A stretch of DNA of 5,699 bases from Rhodospirillaceae bacterium (lineage in GTDB: Bacteria; Pseudomonadota; Alphaproteobacteria; Rhodospirillales_A; Casp-alpha2), in contig DNMS01000370.1 of the NCBI GenBank assembly GCA_003488105.1, positions 1,939-7,637 on the forward strand, in the 5' to 3' direction. Below, in pieces: positions 1-5,699 of this stretch. Within the stretch, counting starts at the first letter, position 1. The number at the start of each line of letters is the position of its first letter. The translations under genes and the position numbers were made by a program. The notes beneath the pieces were generated by a model that was not told the origin of the DNA, made no database searches, and worked only from the letters and a program-made list of their open reading frames with translations.

Positions 1-1941
1 GTGGCCCTGCTGATCCCCGCCGATCCGGCGGCGGCTCAGGATGCGACCATGCTGGCGCCGATCTCCGTGACCGCGACGGAAGTGGCGCCCGGCGGCTACC
101 AGATCGGCGCGGAGTATCTCGAGCACGCCAACCCCACCACCATCAAGGACGTGTTCCAGGGCGAGGCCGGGGTCAACGTGGGCGGTGGCGCCGACCTGGC
201 CCGCAAGACCTACGTCAACGGCATCGAGGATTCGAACCTGAACGTGAAGATCGACGGCGCCCGCCAGGTCGGCACCACCTTCCACCACCTGGGCACGACC
301 ATGATCGATCCGAACCTGCTGAAATCCGTGCGGGTCGAGACCGGCGTCGCGCCGGCGGATGTCGGTCCGGCGACCCTGGGCGGGTCCATCGCCTATGAAA
401 CCAAGGATGCCCGCGACATCATCGAGCCGGGCAAGATGCAGAAGGTGTCGCTGAAGTATCAGCACGACACCAACACCAACCTGCACAGCCCGACCGTGAC
501 CTACGCCGCCCAGGCCCAAGGGTTCGAAGGGCTGTTCCACGGATCCTACGATAACGGAACAAACTATGAGGACGGGCGCGGCAATGAGGTCATCGGGAGT
601 GCCCCCCGCATCAAGAATTTCCTGACGAAAGGCGCTTGGACGAGCAATACCGGGCATCGCATCGAATTCAACAGCTCCTATCTCCAGGACGAAGCCGTAC
701 GCCCCAACCGGGTCAACTTCGCCGAACTGTCCAACGGCTCCGTGCCGGTTCCGCAGTCCTATCAGCGCCGGTCCCTGGGCGTAACCTACAAGGACGAGGC
801 GCCCAGCGAATGGGTCAACCCCGAGGTCGTCCTCAGCTTCAACGAAATCCGTTATTCAGTAGAAAACCTGGCGCTTGCAGGAAATCACGACCTCAAATCG
901 AAAACCACCAGCTACAGCGGAAAGCTGGCAAACACCTTCGCCACGGGCCTGGGGCTCGCCAATACCGGCAACGTCACGGCCGGTGTGGATTTCTACCGCG
1001 ACGAAGGACAGAACGTGTTCGGCACTCATCCGTTCGGCTCCGGACGTCAGGGGATCTACACCGAACGTTCGCTCAACGTCGGCGCGTTCGTTCAGACACG
1101 TCTGAACTGGACGGAAAAGTTCCGCACCTCGGTCGGCGCCCGTTATGACCGGCAGGACCTGCATGGGATGGACGGCACCAAGCACGATTTCCAGGGCGCC
1201 AGCGGAAACGTCAACGCGGAATATGATGTCGTAAAGGGACTGACCGGCTACGTCGGCGGCGGCACCAGCTTCGGCGGCGTGCCGCTTGGCGAATCGCTGA
1301 TCTACAACTTCACGTCCGTCTGGAACTACACCGACCTGGACCCGTCCCGGTCATTCAGCGGGAAGTTCGGCTTCAAGGGTGAGCAAGGCCCGTTTTCCGG
1401 CGACGCGCATATTTTCTACACCCGCGTCCTGAACGCGCATCAACGCGGCGACAACGACCGTCAATCGAACAACAACCTGACGACCAAGGGCCTTAACCTT
1501 TCGGGCAAGTATACTTACGGGGACGGCTTCGTCCGCGCCACCTATTCCTATCAGAACCTGCGCGCCAACGGCCAAGTCCTGGAAACCGGTTCCGCCAGCT
1601 ATCACGGTTTCAACATGGGTTCGACCATGACCTTCGACGCCGCCCATAGCTTCCCGTCGTGGGGCCTTCGCATCGGCACGTCCAACGAACTCGCGTTCCA
1701 TCAGGACGACGATCCGGCCTTCTACAAGAACTTTTACGTAACGACCAATATCTACGCCCAGTGGGAGCCCGAGGCGATCGGCGACATGAATATCGAGGGC
1801 CTGACCCTGCGCCTGGACGTGAAGAACCTGTTCGACCGCAGTTATGTGGATCGCGCCACGTCGGGCACCGACAGCAACAGCGCCACGGCCTACAACGAAC
1901 CCGGGAGGACGTTCCTGCTGACGGCAAAAATGGATTTCTGA
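1..1941 (+). CDS. TonB-dependent outer-membrane receptor, FetA/FrpB-like (5' partial)
   Basis: Outer-membrane gated beta-barrel that would import a metal chelate using energy from TonB. Residues are numbered from base 1. The first 12 residues look like the end of a signal peptide, with a likely cleavage at PAAA|QD (after residue 12). There is no basic n-region or full hydrophobic core, so the true start is probably upstream and the GTG at base 1 is probably internal. A TonB-box-like stretch ISVTATE lies at 21-27. The plug domain follows (about 45-140), with VNVGGGADLA, IDGAR at 84-88, a His pair H95-H96, DPNLLKSVRVETG from 103, and VGPATLGGSIAYETKDA at 121-137. The rest is barrel, with the family's C-terminal NLFDRSY (609-615) and a terminal aromatic F646. 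The plug wording resembles FetA/FrpB and Campylobacter CfrA-type receptors, which take ferric catecholates or other chelates (and nickel for some Helicobacter members), so the ligand cannot be fixed. It is the first gene seen here and is followed by a periplasmic uptake system on the same strand. Confidence 0.93.
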   Translation: MALLIPADPAAAQDATMLAPISVTATEVAPGGYQIGAEYLEHANPTTIKDVFQGEAGVNVGGGADLARKTYVNGIEDSNLNVKIDGARQVGTTFHHLGTTMIDPNLLKSVRVETGVAPADVGPATLGGSIAYETKDARDIIEPGKMQKVSLKYQHDTNTNLHSPTVTYAAQAQGFEGLFHGSYDNGTNYEDGRGNEVIGSAPRIKNFLTKGAWTSNTGHRIEFNSSYLQDEAVRPNRVNFAELSNGSVPVPQSYQRRSLGVTYKDEAPSEWVNPEVVLSFNEIRYSVENLALAGNHDLKSKTTSYSGKLANTFATGLGLANTGNVTAGVDFYRDEGQNVFGTHPFGSGRQGIYTERSLNVGAFVQTRLNWTEKFRTSVGARYDRQDLHGMDGTKHDFQGASGNVNAEYDVVKGLTGYVGGGTSFGGVPLGESLIYNFTSVWNYTDLDPSRSFSGKFGFKGEQGPFSGDAHIFYTRVLNAHQRGDNDRQSNNNLTTKGLNLSGKYTYGDGFVRATYSYQNLRANGQVLETGSASYHGFNMGSTMTFDAAHSFPSWGLRIGTSNELAFHQDDDPAFYKNFYVTTNIYAQWEPEAIGDMNIEGLTLRLDVKNLFDRSYVDRATSGTDSNSATAYNEPGRTFLLTAKMDF

Positions 1942-1970
1942 CCTTACCCGAACGTACCTGTTTACTGCGC

Positions 1971-1982
1971 GGCGGGCCCGCC
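1971..1982. repeat. 12-bp perfect GC palindrome downstream of the receptor stop
   Basis: GGCGGGCCCGCC is identical to its own reverse complement and starts 30 bases after the receptor stop codon. As a dyad it could be a protein-binding site. As RNA it gives only a 4-bp stem and competes with the longer hairpin at 1978-2012. No T-run follows, so it is not a standard intrinsic terminator. In DNA this GC-rich, such palindromes can occur by chance. Confidence 0.4.
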
Positions 1983-2012
1983 CCCAGACGATCTTCGCAT
2001 CGCCGGGGGCGG
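1978..2012 (+). other. strong intercistronic RNA hairpin between receptor and binding-protein genes
   Basis: CCGCCCCC at 1978-1985 pairs perfectly with GGGGGCGG at 2005-2012, giving an 8-bp all-G/C stem. After a small internal loop (1986-1988 opposite 2003-2004) the stem continues as CGAT (1989-1992) with ATCG (1999-2002), closed by the six-base loop CTTCGC. No U-run follows, so termination is not supported. Known roles for stable hairpins between operon genes are protecting the upstream mRNA from 3' exonucleases or causing partial attenuation. Either would give more receptor than transporter; that role is inference. Confidence 0.55.
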
Positions 2013-2048
2013 CGCCCGTTCCGCGCGTTCGGGCGTTGGACCCAACGC
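2013..2048 (+). repeat. two overlapping, mutually exclusive inverted repeats in the leader of the binding-protein gene
   Basis: First repeat: CGCCCG at 2013-2018 pairs with CGGGCG at 2030-2035, around an 11-base loop, with two further possible G-U pairs outside. Second repeat: GCGTTGG at 2033-2039 pairs with CCAACGC at 2042-2048. The two share bases 2033-2035 and cannot both form fully. The second ends seven bases before the Shine-Dalgarno region. It could be an RNA switch-like arrangement, a DNA operator dyad, or chance in GC-rich sequence. Confidence 0.4.
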
Positions 2049-2055
2049 GGAGACA

Positions 2056-2060
2056 AAGGA
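2056..2060 (+). promoter_or_regulatory. Shine-Dalgarno site deciding the ATG at 2069
   Basis: AAGGA at 2056-2060 lies 8 bases before the ATG at 2069. This supports that start over the in-frame TTG at 2036, which has no ribosome site, and over the in-frame ATG at 2090. The spacer bases 2061-2068 (CGAAGATC) are perfectly complementary to 1990-1997 (GATCTTCG), so this ribosome site could be partly masked by RNA pairing. Confidence 0.7.
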
Positions 2061-2068
2061 CGAAGATC

Positions 2069-3250
2069 ATGGACACGAAAGTTGAACGAATGAACGGCAA
2101 GACGACGCGGCGGGCGCTTCTGGCATCCGTCCTGGTTCTCGCGGCGGGACTGCTGGCACCGCCCGCGGCCGCCGAAACCGTCCGCGTAACCGACATCGCC
2201 GGGCGCACGGTCGAGGTCGCCGTGCCGGTCAAGACCATGATCCTGGGCGAGGGCCGGTTCCTGCCGACCTTGGCCATCCTCGATCCCAGCGATCCGTCCG
2301 ACCGCATCGTCGGCATGATGGCCGACTTCGAACGGTTCGACCCAGCCGGATACGCGCAATACGTAAGGAAATTTCCGAACATCAAGAATATTCCCCAGAT
2401 CGGCCACGGCAGCGCCGAATCCTTTTCCCTGGAAAAGTCCATCAGCGTGAAGCCGGACGTCGCCATCTTCGGACTGGGGTCGGGCCATGGCCCGGGGGCG
2501 CGGCACAAGGCGATCCTCGACCGCCTGGCCGCCGCCGGGGTCCCCGTGGTCGTCGTCGATTTCCGCATGGACCCCCTAGTCAACACGCCGAAAAGCATCG
2601 CGCTTCTGGGCAGGCTCCTGGGCCGCGACGCCGAGGCCAAGGCATTCAACGATTTCTATACGGCCGAGTTACAGCGGGTCGCGGACGGTCTCAAGGGCGT
2701 CACGGACAAGCCCAAGGTGTTCATCGAAATTCATGTCGGCGGGCGCGACGACTGCTGCGCCACCATGAGCCAAGGCATGATGGGCCGCTTCATCGACTGG
2801 GCCGGCGGTGACAACATCGCCAAGGGCAAGGTGCCGGGGGCGCACGGGCTGCTCAGCCTGGAATACCTGCTGGTCACCCAGCCGGACGTCTACATGGCCA
2901 CGGCCATCGGCGCCGCCGGGGTCGATTATCCCAAACCGGGGCGTGTCGTTTTGGGCCCGGGCGCCCGCGCGGATCAGGCCCGCACGTCCCTGGCGCTGGC
3001 GTCGTCCCGAAGGGGCATCGCCGACCTGACCGCCGTCAAGACCAGGCATGCCCATGCCATCTGGCACCATTTCTACAACACGCCCCTGAACGTGGCGGCG
3101 GTGCAGGCCATGGCCAAGTGGATACATCCGGACCGTTTCCAGGACCTTGATCCCCGGAAGACCTTGGAAACCCTGTTCGCGGCATTCCAGCCCGTACCGC
3201 TTGACGGCGCCTATTGGGTGTCTCTGGACATGGAAGCGGCCGCGCAATGA
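2069..3250 (+). CDS. periplasmic substrate-binding protein of an iron-chelate ABC transporter (COG0614/FepB type)
   Basis: Periplasmic receptor that would take the chelate from the outer-membrane receptor to the FecCD-type permease. The 393-residue product starts at the ATG with the good Shine-Dalgarno. Its signal peptide has twin arginines (TTRRALLAS, R14-R15), a hydrophobic core (16-29) and an AAA|E cleavage after residue 35. The motif is a weak Tat match, so export could be Tat or Sec. There is no lipobox Cys, so it is probably soluble. The mature protein begins with the family's typical VTDIAGRTVEV. Later landmarks are ILGEGR, AIFGLGSG (132-139) and VVVVDFR (160-166), as expected for the class III two-lobed fold with a helical linker. 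The second lobe has vicinal cysteines C229-C230 (RDDCCATM). Length is somewhat above the usual 300-350. The stop overlaps the permease start (ATGA), implying translational coupling. Ligand is unknown; ferric siderophore is favoured, with another metal or heme possible. Confidence 0.9.
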   Translation: MDTKVERMNGKTTRRALLASVLVLAAGLLAPPAAAETVRVTDIAGRTVEVAVPVKTMILGEGRFLPTLAILDPSDPSDRIVGMMADFERFDPAGYAQYVRKFPNIKNIPQIGHGSAESFSLEKSISVKPDVAIFGLGSGHGPGARHKAILDRLAAAGVPVVVVDFRMDPLVNTPKSIALLGRLLGRDAEAKAFNDFYTAELQRVADGLKGVTDKPKVFIEIHVGGRDDCCATMSQGMMGRFIDWAGGDNIAKGKVPGAHGLLSLEYLLVTQPDVYMATAIGAAGVDYPKPGRVVLGPGARADQARTSLALASSRRGIADLTAVKTRHAHAIWHHFYNTPLNVAAVQAMAKWIHPDRFQDLDPRKTLETLFAAFQPVPLDGAYWVSLDMEAAAQ

Positions 3251-4317
3251 GTCAGACCGGCGACATCACCAACACGAACACTTCCCTTACCACCGGATAC
3301 CGCCGCTTCGTCACCCGGCGCGCGGTCTGGCTCTGCGCCCTGGCCGTCGCCCTTTGCGCGACCACGGTGGTCAACGTGATGACCGGGCCGGCGGGGCTCA
3401 GCCTCGCCCAGGTCGTCGACGGTCTGCGCCATCCGGAAACGCTCGACCCCGGCACCTACGTCATCCTGTGGGAGGTCCGCCTGCCCTTCGCCCTGATGGC
3501 AATCGTCGTCGGCGCCTGCCTCGGGCTGGCCGGGGCGGAGATGCAGACGGTGCTGAACAATCCCTTGGCCAGCCCGCAGACCCTCGGCGTCATGTACGCC
3601 GCCACCCTGGGGGCGTCGCTCGCCATCGTGTTCAACCTGGCGGCCCCCTTAGGATTACCGGAAACCTATGTGGTGCCCGTGTTCGCCTTTGCCGGCGCGA
3701 TTGCCTCTGCCGCCGTGATCCTGCTGCTGTCCCGGGTCTACGGGGCCACCGTCGACACGGTGATCCTGTTCGGCATCGCTCTGGTGTTCGCGCTGCAGGC
3801 GCTGATCCAGTTGATCCAGTTCGTCGCCGACAGTGACAGCCTGCAGCAGATCGTGTTCTGGACCATGGGCAGCCTGACCCGCGCGACCTGGGAAAAGGTC
3901 GCCATCGTCGGCATCGTATTTGCGCTCTGTCTGCCGGCCTCGATCCGTCAGGTCTGGGCCATGACGGCGCTGCGCGGCGGCGAGGATTATGCCCGCAGTT
4001 ACGGCGTCGCCGTCGACCGGCTGCGCCTGACCGTGCTGCTGCGGGTCAGCGCCATGACCGCCGTCGCCGTCGCCTTCACCGGGGTGATCGGCTTCGTCGG
4101 CCTGGTCGGCCCGCATATCGCGCGGCTGGCCCTGGGCGAAGATCATCGTTTCTTCCTGCCGGGCAGCGCGCTCGCCGGGGCCGTGATCCTGTCCGGCGCA
4201 TCCTTGATCGGAAAGTCCCTGGTCCCCGGCGTGCTGATCCCAGACGGCATCGTCACCGCCCTGATCGGCATTCCTCTGTTCCTGGCCCTGTTGATTTCAC
4301 AAAAGCGGCGGGGATAG
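3247..4317 (+). CDS. FecCD-family permease of the iron-chelate ABC transporter
   Basis: Inner-membrane permease of 356 residues that would form the translocation path as a homodimer, since only one permease gene is present. A short polar N-terminus (1-25) precedes about ten hydrophobic segments, beginning around residue 26. Family landmarks are RLPFAL (78-83), the small-residue helix ending AGAEMQ (95-100), NNPLASPQTLG (104-114), the cytoplasmic coupling region GGEDYARSYGV (244-254), GFVGLVGPHIAR (282-293), and a C-terminal GIVTALIGIPLFLALL. Length is typical for FecC/FecD/FepD-like proteins (about 330-360). The ATG at 3247 overlaps the binding-protein stop (TGA 3248-3250), and GGAAG at 3232-3236 lies 10 bases upstream as a ribosome site. 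The reading frame is open further upstream (to 3214), but the overlap start is clearly better. Confidence 0.94.
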   Translation: MSQTGDITNTNTSLTTGYRRFVTRRAVWLCALAVALCATTVVNVMTGPAGLSLAQVVDGLRHPETLDPGTYVILWEVRLPFALMAIVVGACLGLAGAEMQTVLNNPLASPQTLGVMYAATLGASLAIVFNLAAPLGLPETYVVPVFAFAGAIASAAVILLLSRVYGATVDTVILFGIALVFALQALIQLIQFVADSDSLQQIVFWTMGSLTRATWEKVAIVGIVFALCLPASIRQVWAMTALRGGEDYARSYGVAVDRLRLTVLLRVSAMTAVAVAFTGVIGFVGLVGPHIARLALGEDHRFFLPGSALAGAVILSGASLIGKSLVPGVLIPDGIVTALIGIPLFLALLISQKRRG

Positions 4318-4319
4318 CC

Positions 4320-5117
4320 ATGACGTCTCTGAAGATCGAAAACGTCAATCTCGCCTATCCGGGAAAGCCGGTCCTGACCGGCGTCACCCTGCCGGAAATC
4401 CCGCCGGGATCTCTGGTCGGCGTGCTGGGACCCAACGGGATCGGCAAGTCGACCCTGCTGCGCGCCCTGGCCGGGCTCGGCCCCTATACGGGCACGGCAT
4501 TGCTCGACGGCGAGGCGCTCGACGGCATGACCCATTTCCGCCGCGCCCAGCGCGTCGGCTACCTGCCGCAAGCCCTGCCCCAGGAAACCAGCCTGGTCGC
4601 CTACGAAGCCGTGCTCAGCGCCTGCCGCGCCGTGCGCCCGGACCTGCCCAAGGCCCGGATCGACGCGGCGGTGGAGCGCGTGTTCGACGTTCTCGGCATC
4701 CGCCCACTGGCGTTCCAGGCCCTCAACAAGATGTCGGGCGGCCAGCGCCAGATGGTCGGCCTGGCGCAGGTCATGGTGCGCCGGCCATCGGTGATGCTGC
4801 TGGATGAGCCGACCAGCGCCCTCGACCTGCGCTGGCAGCTGACCGTGCTGGACACCGTTCGCATGATCCTGGGCCGGCACGGCGGCCAATGCCTGATGGC
4901 GCTGCACGACATCAACCTGGCGATCCGTCATTGCGATTTCATCGCCCTGTTCGGCGATGGCCGTCTGCTTGCCTTCGGCCCGCCGGCCGAGGCGGTGACC
5001 GCCGACGCCCTGTCCCAGGCCTATGGTATCGCGGGCCGGGTCGAAACCTGTTCGCGCGGCCTGCCCTTCGTCGTCACCGAACCCACGCAACCGATCCTCC
5101 CCCCAACCGGCCAATAG
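4320..5117 (+). CDS. ATP-binding protein of the iron-chelate ABC transporter (FepC/FhuC type)
   Basis: Cytoplasmic ATPase of 265 residues that would power the FecCD-type permease as a dimer. All nucleotide-binding motifs are intact: Walker A GPNGIGKST (37-45, K43), Q-loop Q84 in GYLPQ, signature MSGGQ (138-142, Met in place of the usual Leu), Walker B VMLLDEP (158-164, catalytic E163), D-loop SALD (166-169) and switch H196 in ALHDINLAIRHCD. The ALHDINLA wording and the C-terminal part (FGDGRLLAFGPPAEAVTADAL) are typical of FepC/FhuC/BtuD-type siderophore and vitamin importers. The start lies two bases after the permease stop, with GGGGA (4310-4314) as a close ribosome site. The tight spacing indicates the same transcript and balanced expression. 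Confidence 0.95.
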   Translation: MTSLKIENVNLAYPGKPVLTGVTLPEIPPGSLVGVLGPNGIGKSTLLRALAGLGPYTGTALLDGEALDGMTHFRRAQRVGYLPQALPQETSLVAYEAVLSACRAVRPDLPKARIDAAVERVFDVLGIRPLAFQALNKMSGGQRQMVGLAQVMVRRPSVMLLDEPTSALDLRWQLTVLDTVRMILGRHGGQCLMALHDINLAIRHCDFIALFGDGRLLAFGPPAEAVTADALSQAYGIAGRVETCSRGLPFVVTEPTQPILPPTGQ

Positions 5118-5120
5118 GAG
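5116..5120 (+). promoter_or_regulatory. Shine-Dalgarno overlapping the ATPase stop codon
   Basis: AGGAG at 5116-5120 shares two bases with the TAG stop of the ATPase gene (5115-5117) and lies 7 bases before the ATG at 5128. Ribosomes ending the ATPase would sit on this site, so the DUF2218 gene is probably translationally linked to it. It is a strong match and fixes the start of the small gene. Confidence 0.75.
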
Positions 5121-5127
5121 ATCCGCC

Positions 5128-5460
5128 ATGCCGACCTGTTTCGCCGCCGTCGAAACGGAAAACGCCAGTAAGTACCTCATGCAGTTGTGCAAGCATTTCG
5201 CCCATAAGGTCGATGTCGATTACGACAGCGCGCGGGCCCGGGTCGAATTTCCGCCGGGTCGCTGCATGATGACCGCCGAGGGCTCTACCCTGTCGTTCTA
5301 TTGCCGGTCGGGCGAAGACCGGGGCATCGCCGTCATGCAGCACATCCTGTCGGATCATCTGACACGCTTCGCCTGGCGCGAGGAGATCACCTTCGACTGG
5401 CGCGAACAGTTTCCCGACCCCGTGCCCGACGCCGTGCGCCAAGGTTTCGACGCCGGGTGA
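5128..5460 (+). CDS. DUF2218 family protein (function unknown)
   Basis: A 110-residue protein recognised as DUF2218 (COG3553-like) from its ordered hallmarks: ASKYLMQLCKHFAHKV (13-28), FPPGRC (41-46), DHLTRFAWREE (76-86) and a following FDW (89-91). DUF2218 proteins are about 90-110 residues, so this one looks complete. There is no signal peptide or membrane helix, so it should be cytoplasmic. Possible metal or thiol ligands are C21, H23, H26, C46 and H77; C21-x-H-x-x-H is the most suggestive cluster. No biochemical function is established to my knowledge. Its place between the importer ATPase and a TonB gene, with a strong ribosome site touching the ATPase stop, suggests a role with the imported metal or chelate, such as release, buffering or sensing. 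That role is inference from context. The ATG at 5128 is chosen for its ribosome site; an upstream in-frame start would lie inside the ATPase gene. Confidence 0.85.
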   Translation: MPTCFAAVETENASKYLMQLCKHFAHKVDVDYDSARARVEFPPGRCMMTAEGSTLSFYCRSGEDRGIAVMQHILSDHLTRFAWREEITFDWREQFPDPVPDAVRQGFDAG

Positions 5461-5470
5461 CGGTGCCCTG

Positions 5471-5496
5471 ACATGACCGAGGCACGGCACATGACC
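5471..5496 (+). repeat. 8-bp direct repeat carrying two alternative start codons
   Basis: ACATGACC occurs at 5471-5478 and again at 5489-5496, exactly 18 bases (six codons) apart, so both ATGs are in the same frame. Only the second has a clear ribosome site (GAGG at 5479-5482, 8 bases before the ATG at 5491). The repeat may be a small in-frame duplication of the start region or chance. Confidence 0.4.
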
Positions 5497-5699
5497 CTGC
5501 CCGGACCCGGCCCATGGACGGCGGCGGGACTGGTCGCGCTGGCCCTGCATCTGGGCGTGCTGGCGGCCGTTCTGTCGGCACCGGCTGACGGTGCCAAGGC
5601 GCCGGGCCTGGGCGGGGTTTCCGTCGCCCTGACCCTGACCGCCGCCCGCGCGGGGGCGGAAACGGACGCCCGCGACCAGGCGGCGGAAACGCCGCAAGA
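5491..5699 (+). CDS. TonB-like energy transducer, N-terminal part (3' partial)
   Basis: The window ends about 69 codons into this gene with the frame still open. The visible part is a short N-terminus with PGPGPW, one hydrophobic helix (about residues 10-27), then VSVALTLT and an Ala/Asp/Glu-rich stretch opening the periplasmic linker. This is the layout of TonB, which is anchored in the inner membrane with ExbB-ExbD and drives outer-membrane receptors. Numbered from the ATG at 5491, the helix has a His at position 20, the same number as the essential H20 of E. coli TonB. The partner Ser16 is Ala here. Both that match and the GAGG ribosome site favour 5491 over the in-frame ATG at 5473, which would add six residues. 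The proline-rich spacer and the receptor-binding C-terminal domain lie outside the window, so the call rests on the N-terminus and on the receptor in the same cluster. Confidence 0.68.
   Translation, partial: MTLPGPGPWTAAGLVALALHLGVLAAVLSAPADGAKAPGLGGVSVALTLTAARAGAETDARDQAAETPQ

Noticed and set aside
1..3. GTG at base 1 as the true receptor start
   Set aside because: The resulting signal peptide would lack a basic n-region and a full hydrophobic core, so the gene very probably begins upstream of the window.
1..1941. Heme receptor assignment
   Set aside because: DPNLL in the plug vaguely recalls the NPNL motif, but in heme receptors the FRAP and NPNL motifs lie in the barrel and I did not find them there.
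2036..2068. TTG at 2036 as start of the binding protein
   Set aside because: It has no ribosome site and adds charged residues before a complete signal peptide. The ATG at 2069 has AAGGA at a good distance.
1942..2068. Fur box, Irr/ICE-like box, cobalamin riboswitch or intrinsic terminator
   Set aside because: I saw no AT-rich Fur/Irr-like dyad, no B12-box-like core and too little length for a cobalamin riboswitch. No U-run follows any of the hairpins.
1351..2649. Long open frame on the minus strand (432 codons)
   Set aside because: It lies opposite the receptor and binding-protein genes, spans their gap, and reads as low-complexity Arg/Ala/Gly-rich protein with no domain. Long antisense frames are expected in GC-rich coding DNA.
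3147..3836. Plus-strand open frame over the binding-protein/permease junction
   Set aside because: It is out of frame with two clear genes and gives an Arg/Pro/Gly-rich shadow product.
4143..5192. Long open frame on the minus strand (349 codons)
   Set aside because: It is antisense to the permease end and the ATPase, whose motifs are all intact. The product is rich in Gln/Gly/Asp/His with no recognisable fold.
5074..5697. Minus-strand open frame over the DUF2218 and TonB-like genes
   Set aside because: The + strand frames here have family hallmarks and ribosome sites; the minus product has none.

Overview
The window is a compact, high-GC, single-strand gene cluster from a Gram-negative bacterium, proven by an outer-membrane TonB-dependent receptor and a TonB-like energy transducer. 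Base composition, the strong G/C third-position preference and the general style of the proteins suggest an alphaproteobacterium, perhaps Rhodospirillales-like. That taxonomic guess is inference only. All six genes read on the + strand and together describe one metal-chelate uptake route, most likely for an iron-siderophore type ligand.

Layout: 1-1941 is the 3' part of a TonB-dependent receptor of the FetA/FrpB-like kind, whose signal-peptide start lies upstream of the window. A 127-base intercistronic gap (1942-2068) is unusually rich in G/C inverted repeats and carries the Shine-Dalgarno site of the next gene. 2069-3250 encodes an exported periplasmic binding protein (COG0614/FepB-type). 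It overlaps by ATGA with 3247-4317, a FecCD-type permease. Two bases later comes 4320-5117, the FepC-type ATPase. The ATPase stop codon lies inside the Shine-Dalgarno of 5128-5460, a small DUF2218-family protein. The last gene, from 5491 (or 5473) to the window end, is the N-terminal piece of a TonB-like protein.

How they fit together: the receptor would bind the ligand at the cell surface and pass it through the outer membrane using TonB-transmitted proton motive force. The binding protein would carry it across the periplasm, and the permease and ATPase dimers would import it into the cytoplasm. The DUF2218 protein is cytosolic by sequence (no signal or membrane segment) and carries Cys/His residues, so it could handle the metal or chelate after import. 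This role is not established. A TonB encoded in the same transcript suggests the locus brings its own energy supply; ExbB and ExbD may follow downstream.

The transport genes are ordinary in kind. The parts most worth attention are the DUF2218 gene embedded in the transporter operon, the structured intercistronic RNA before the binding-protein gene, and the vicinal cysteine pair in the binding protein. I saw no mobile element, CRISPR array, tRNA or rRNA, and no convincing Fur box or intrinsic terminator.
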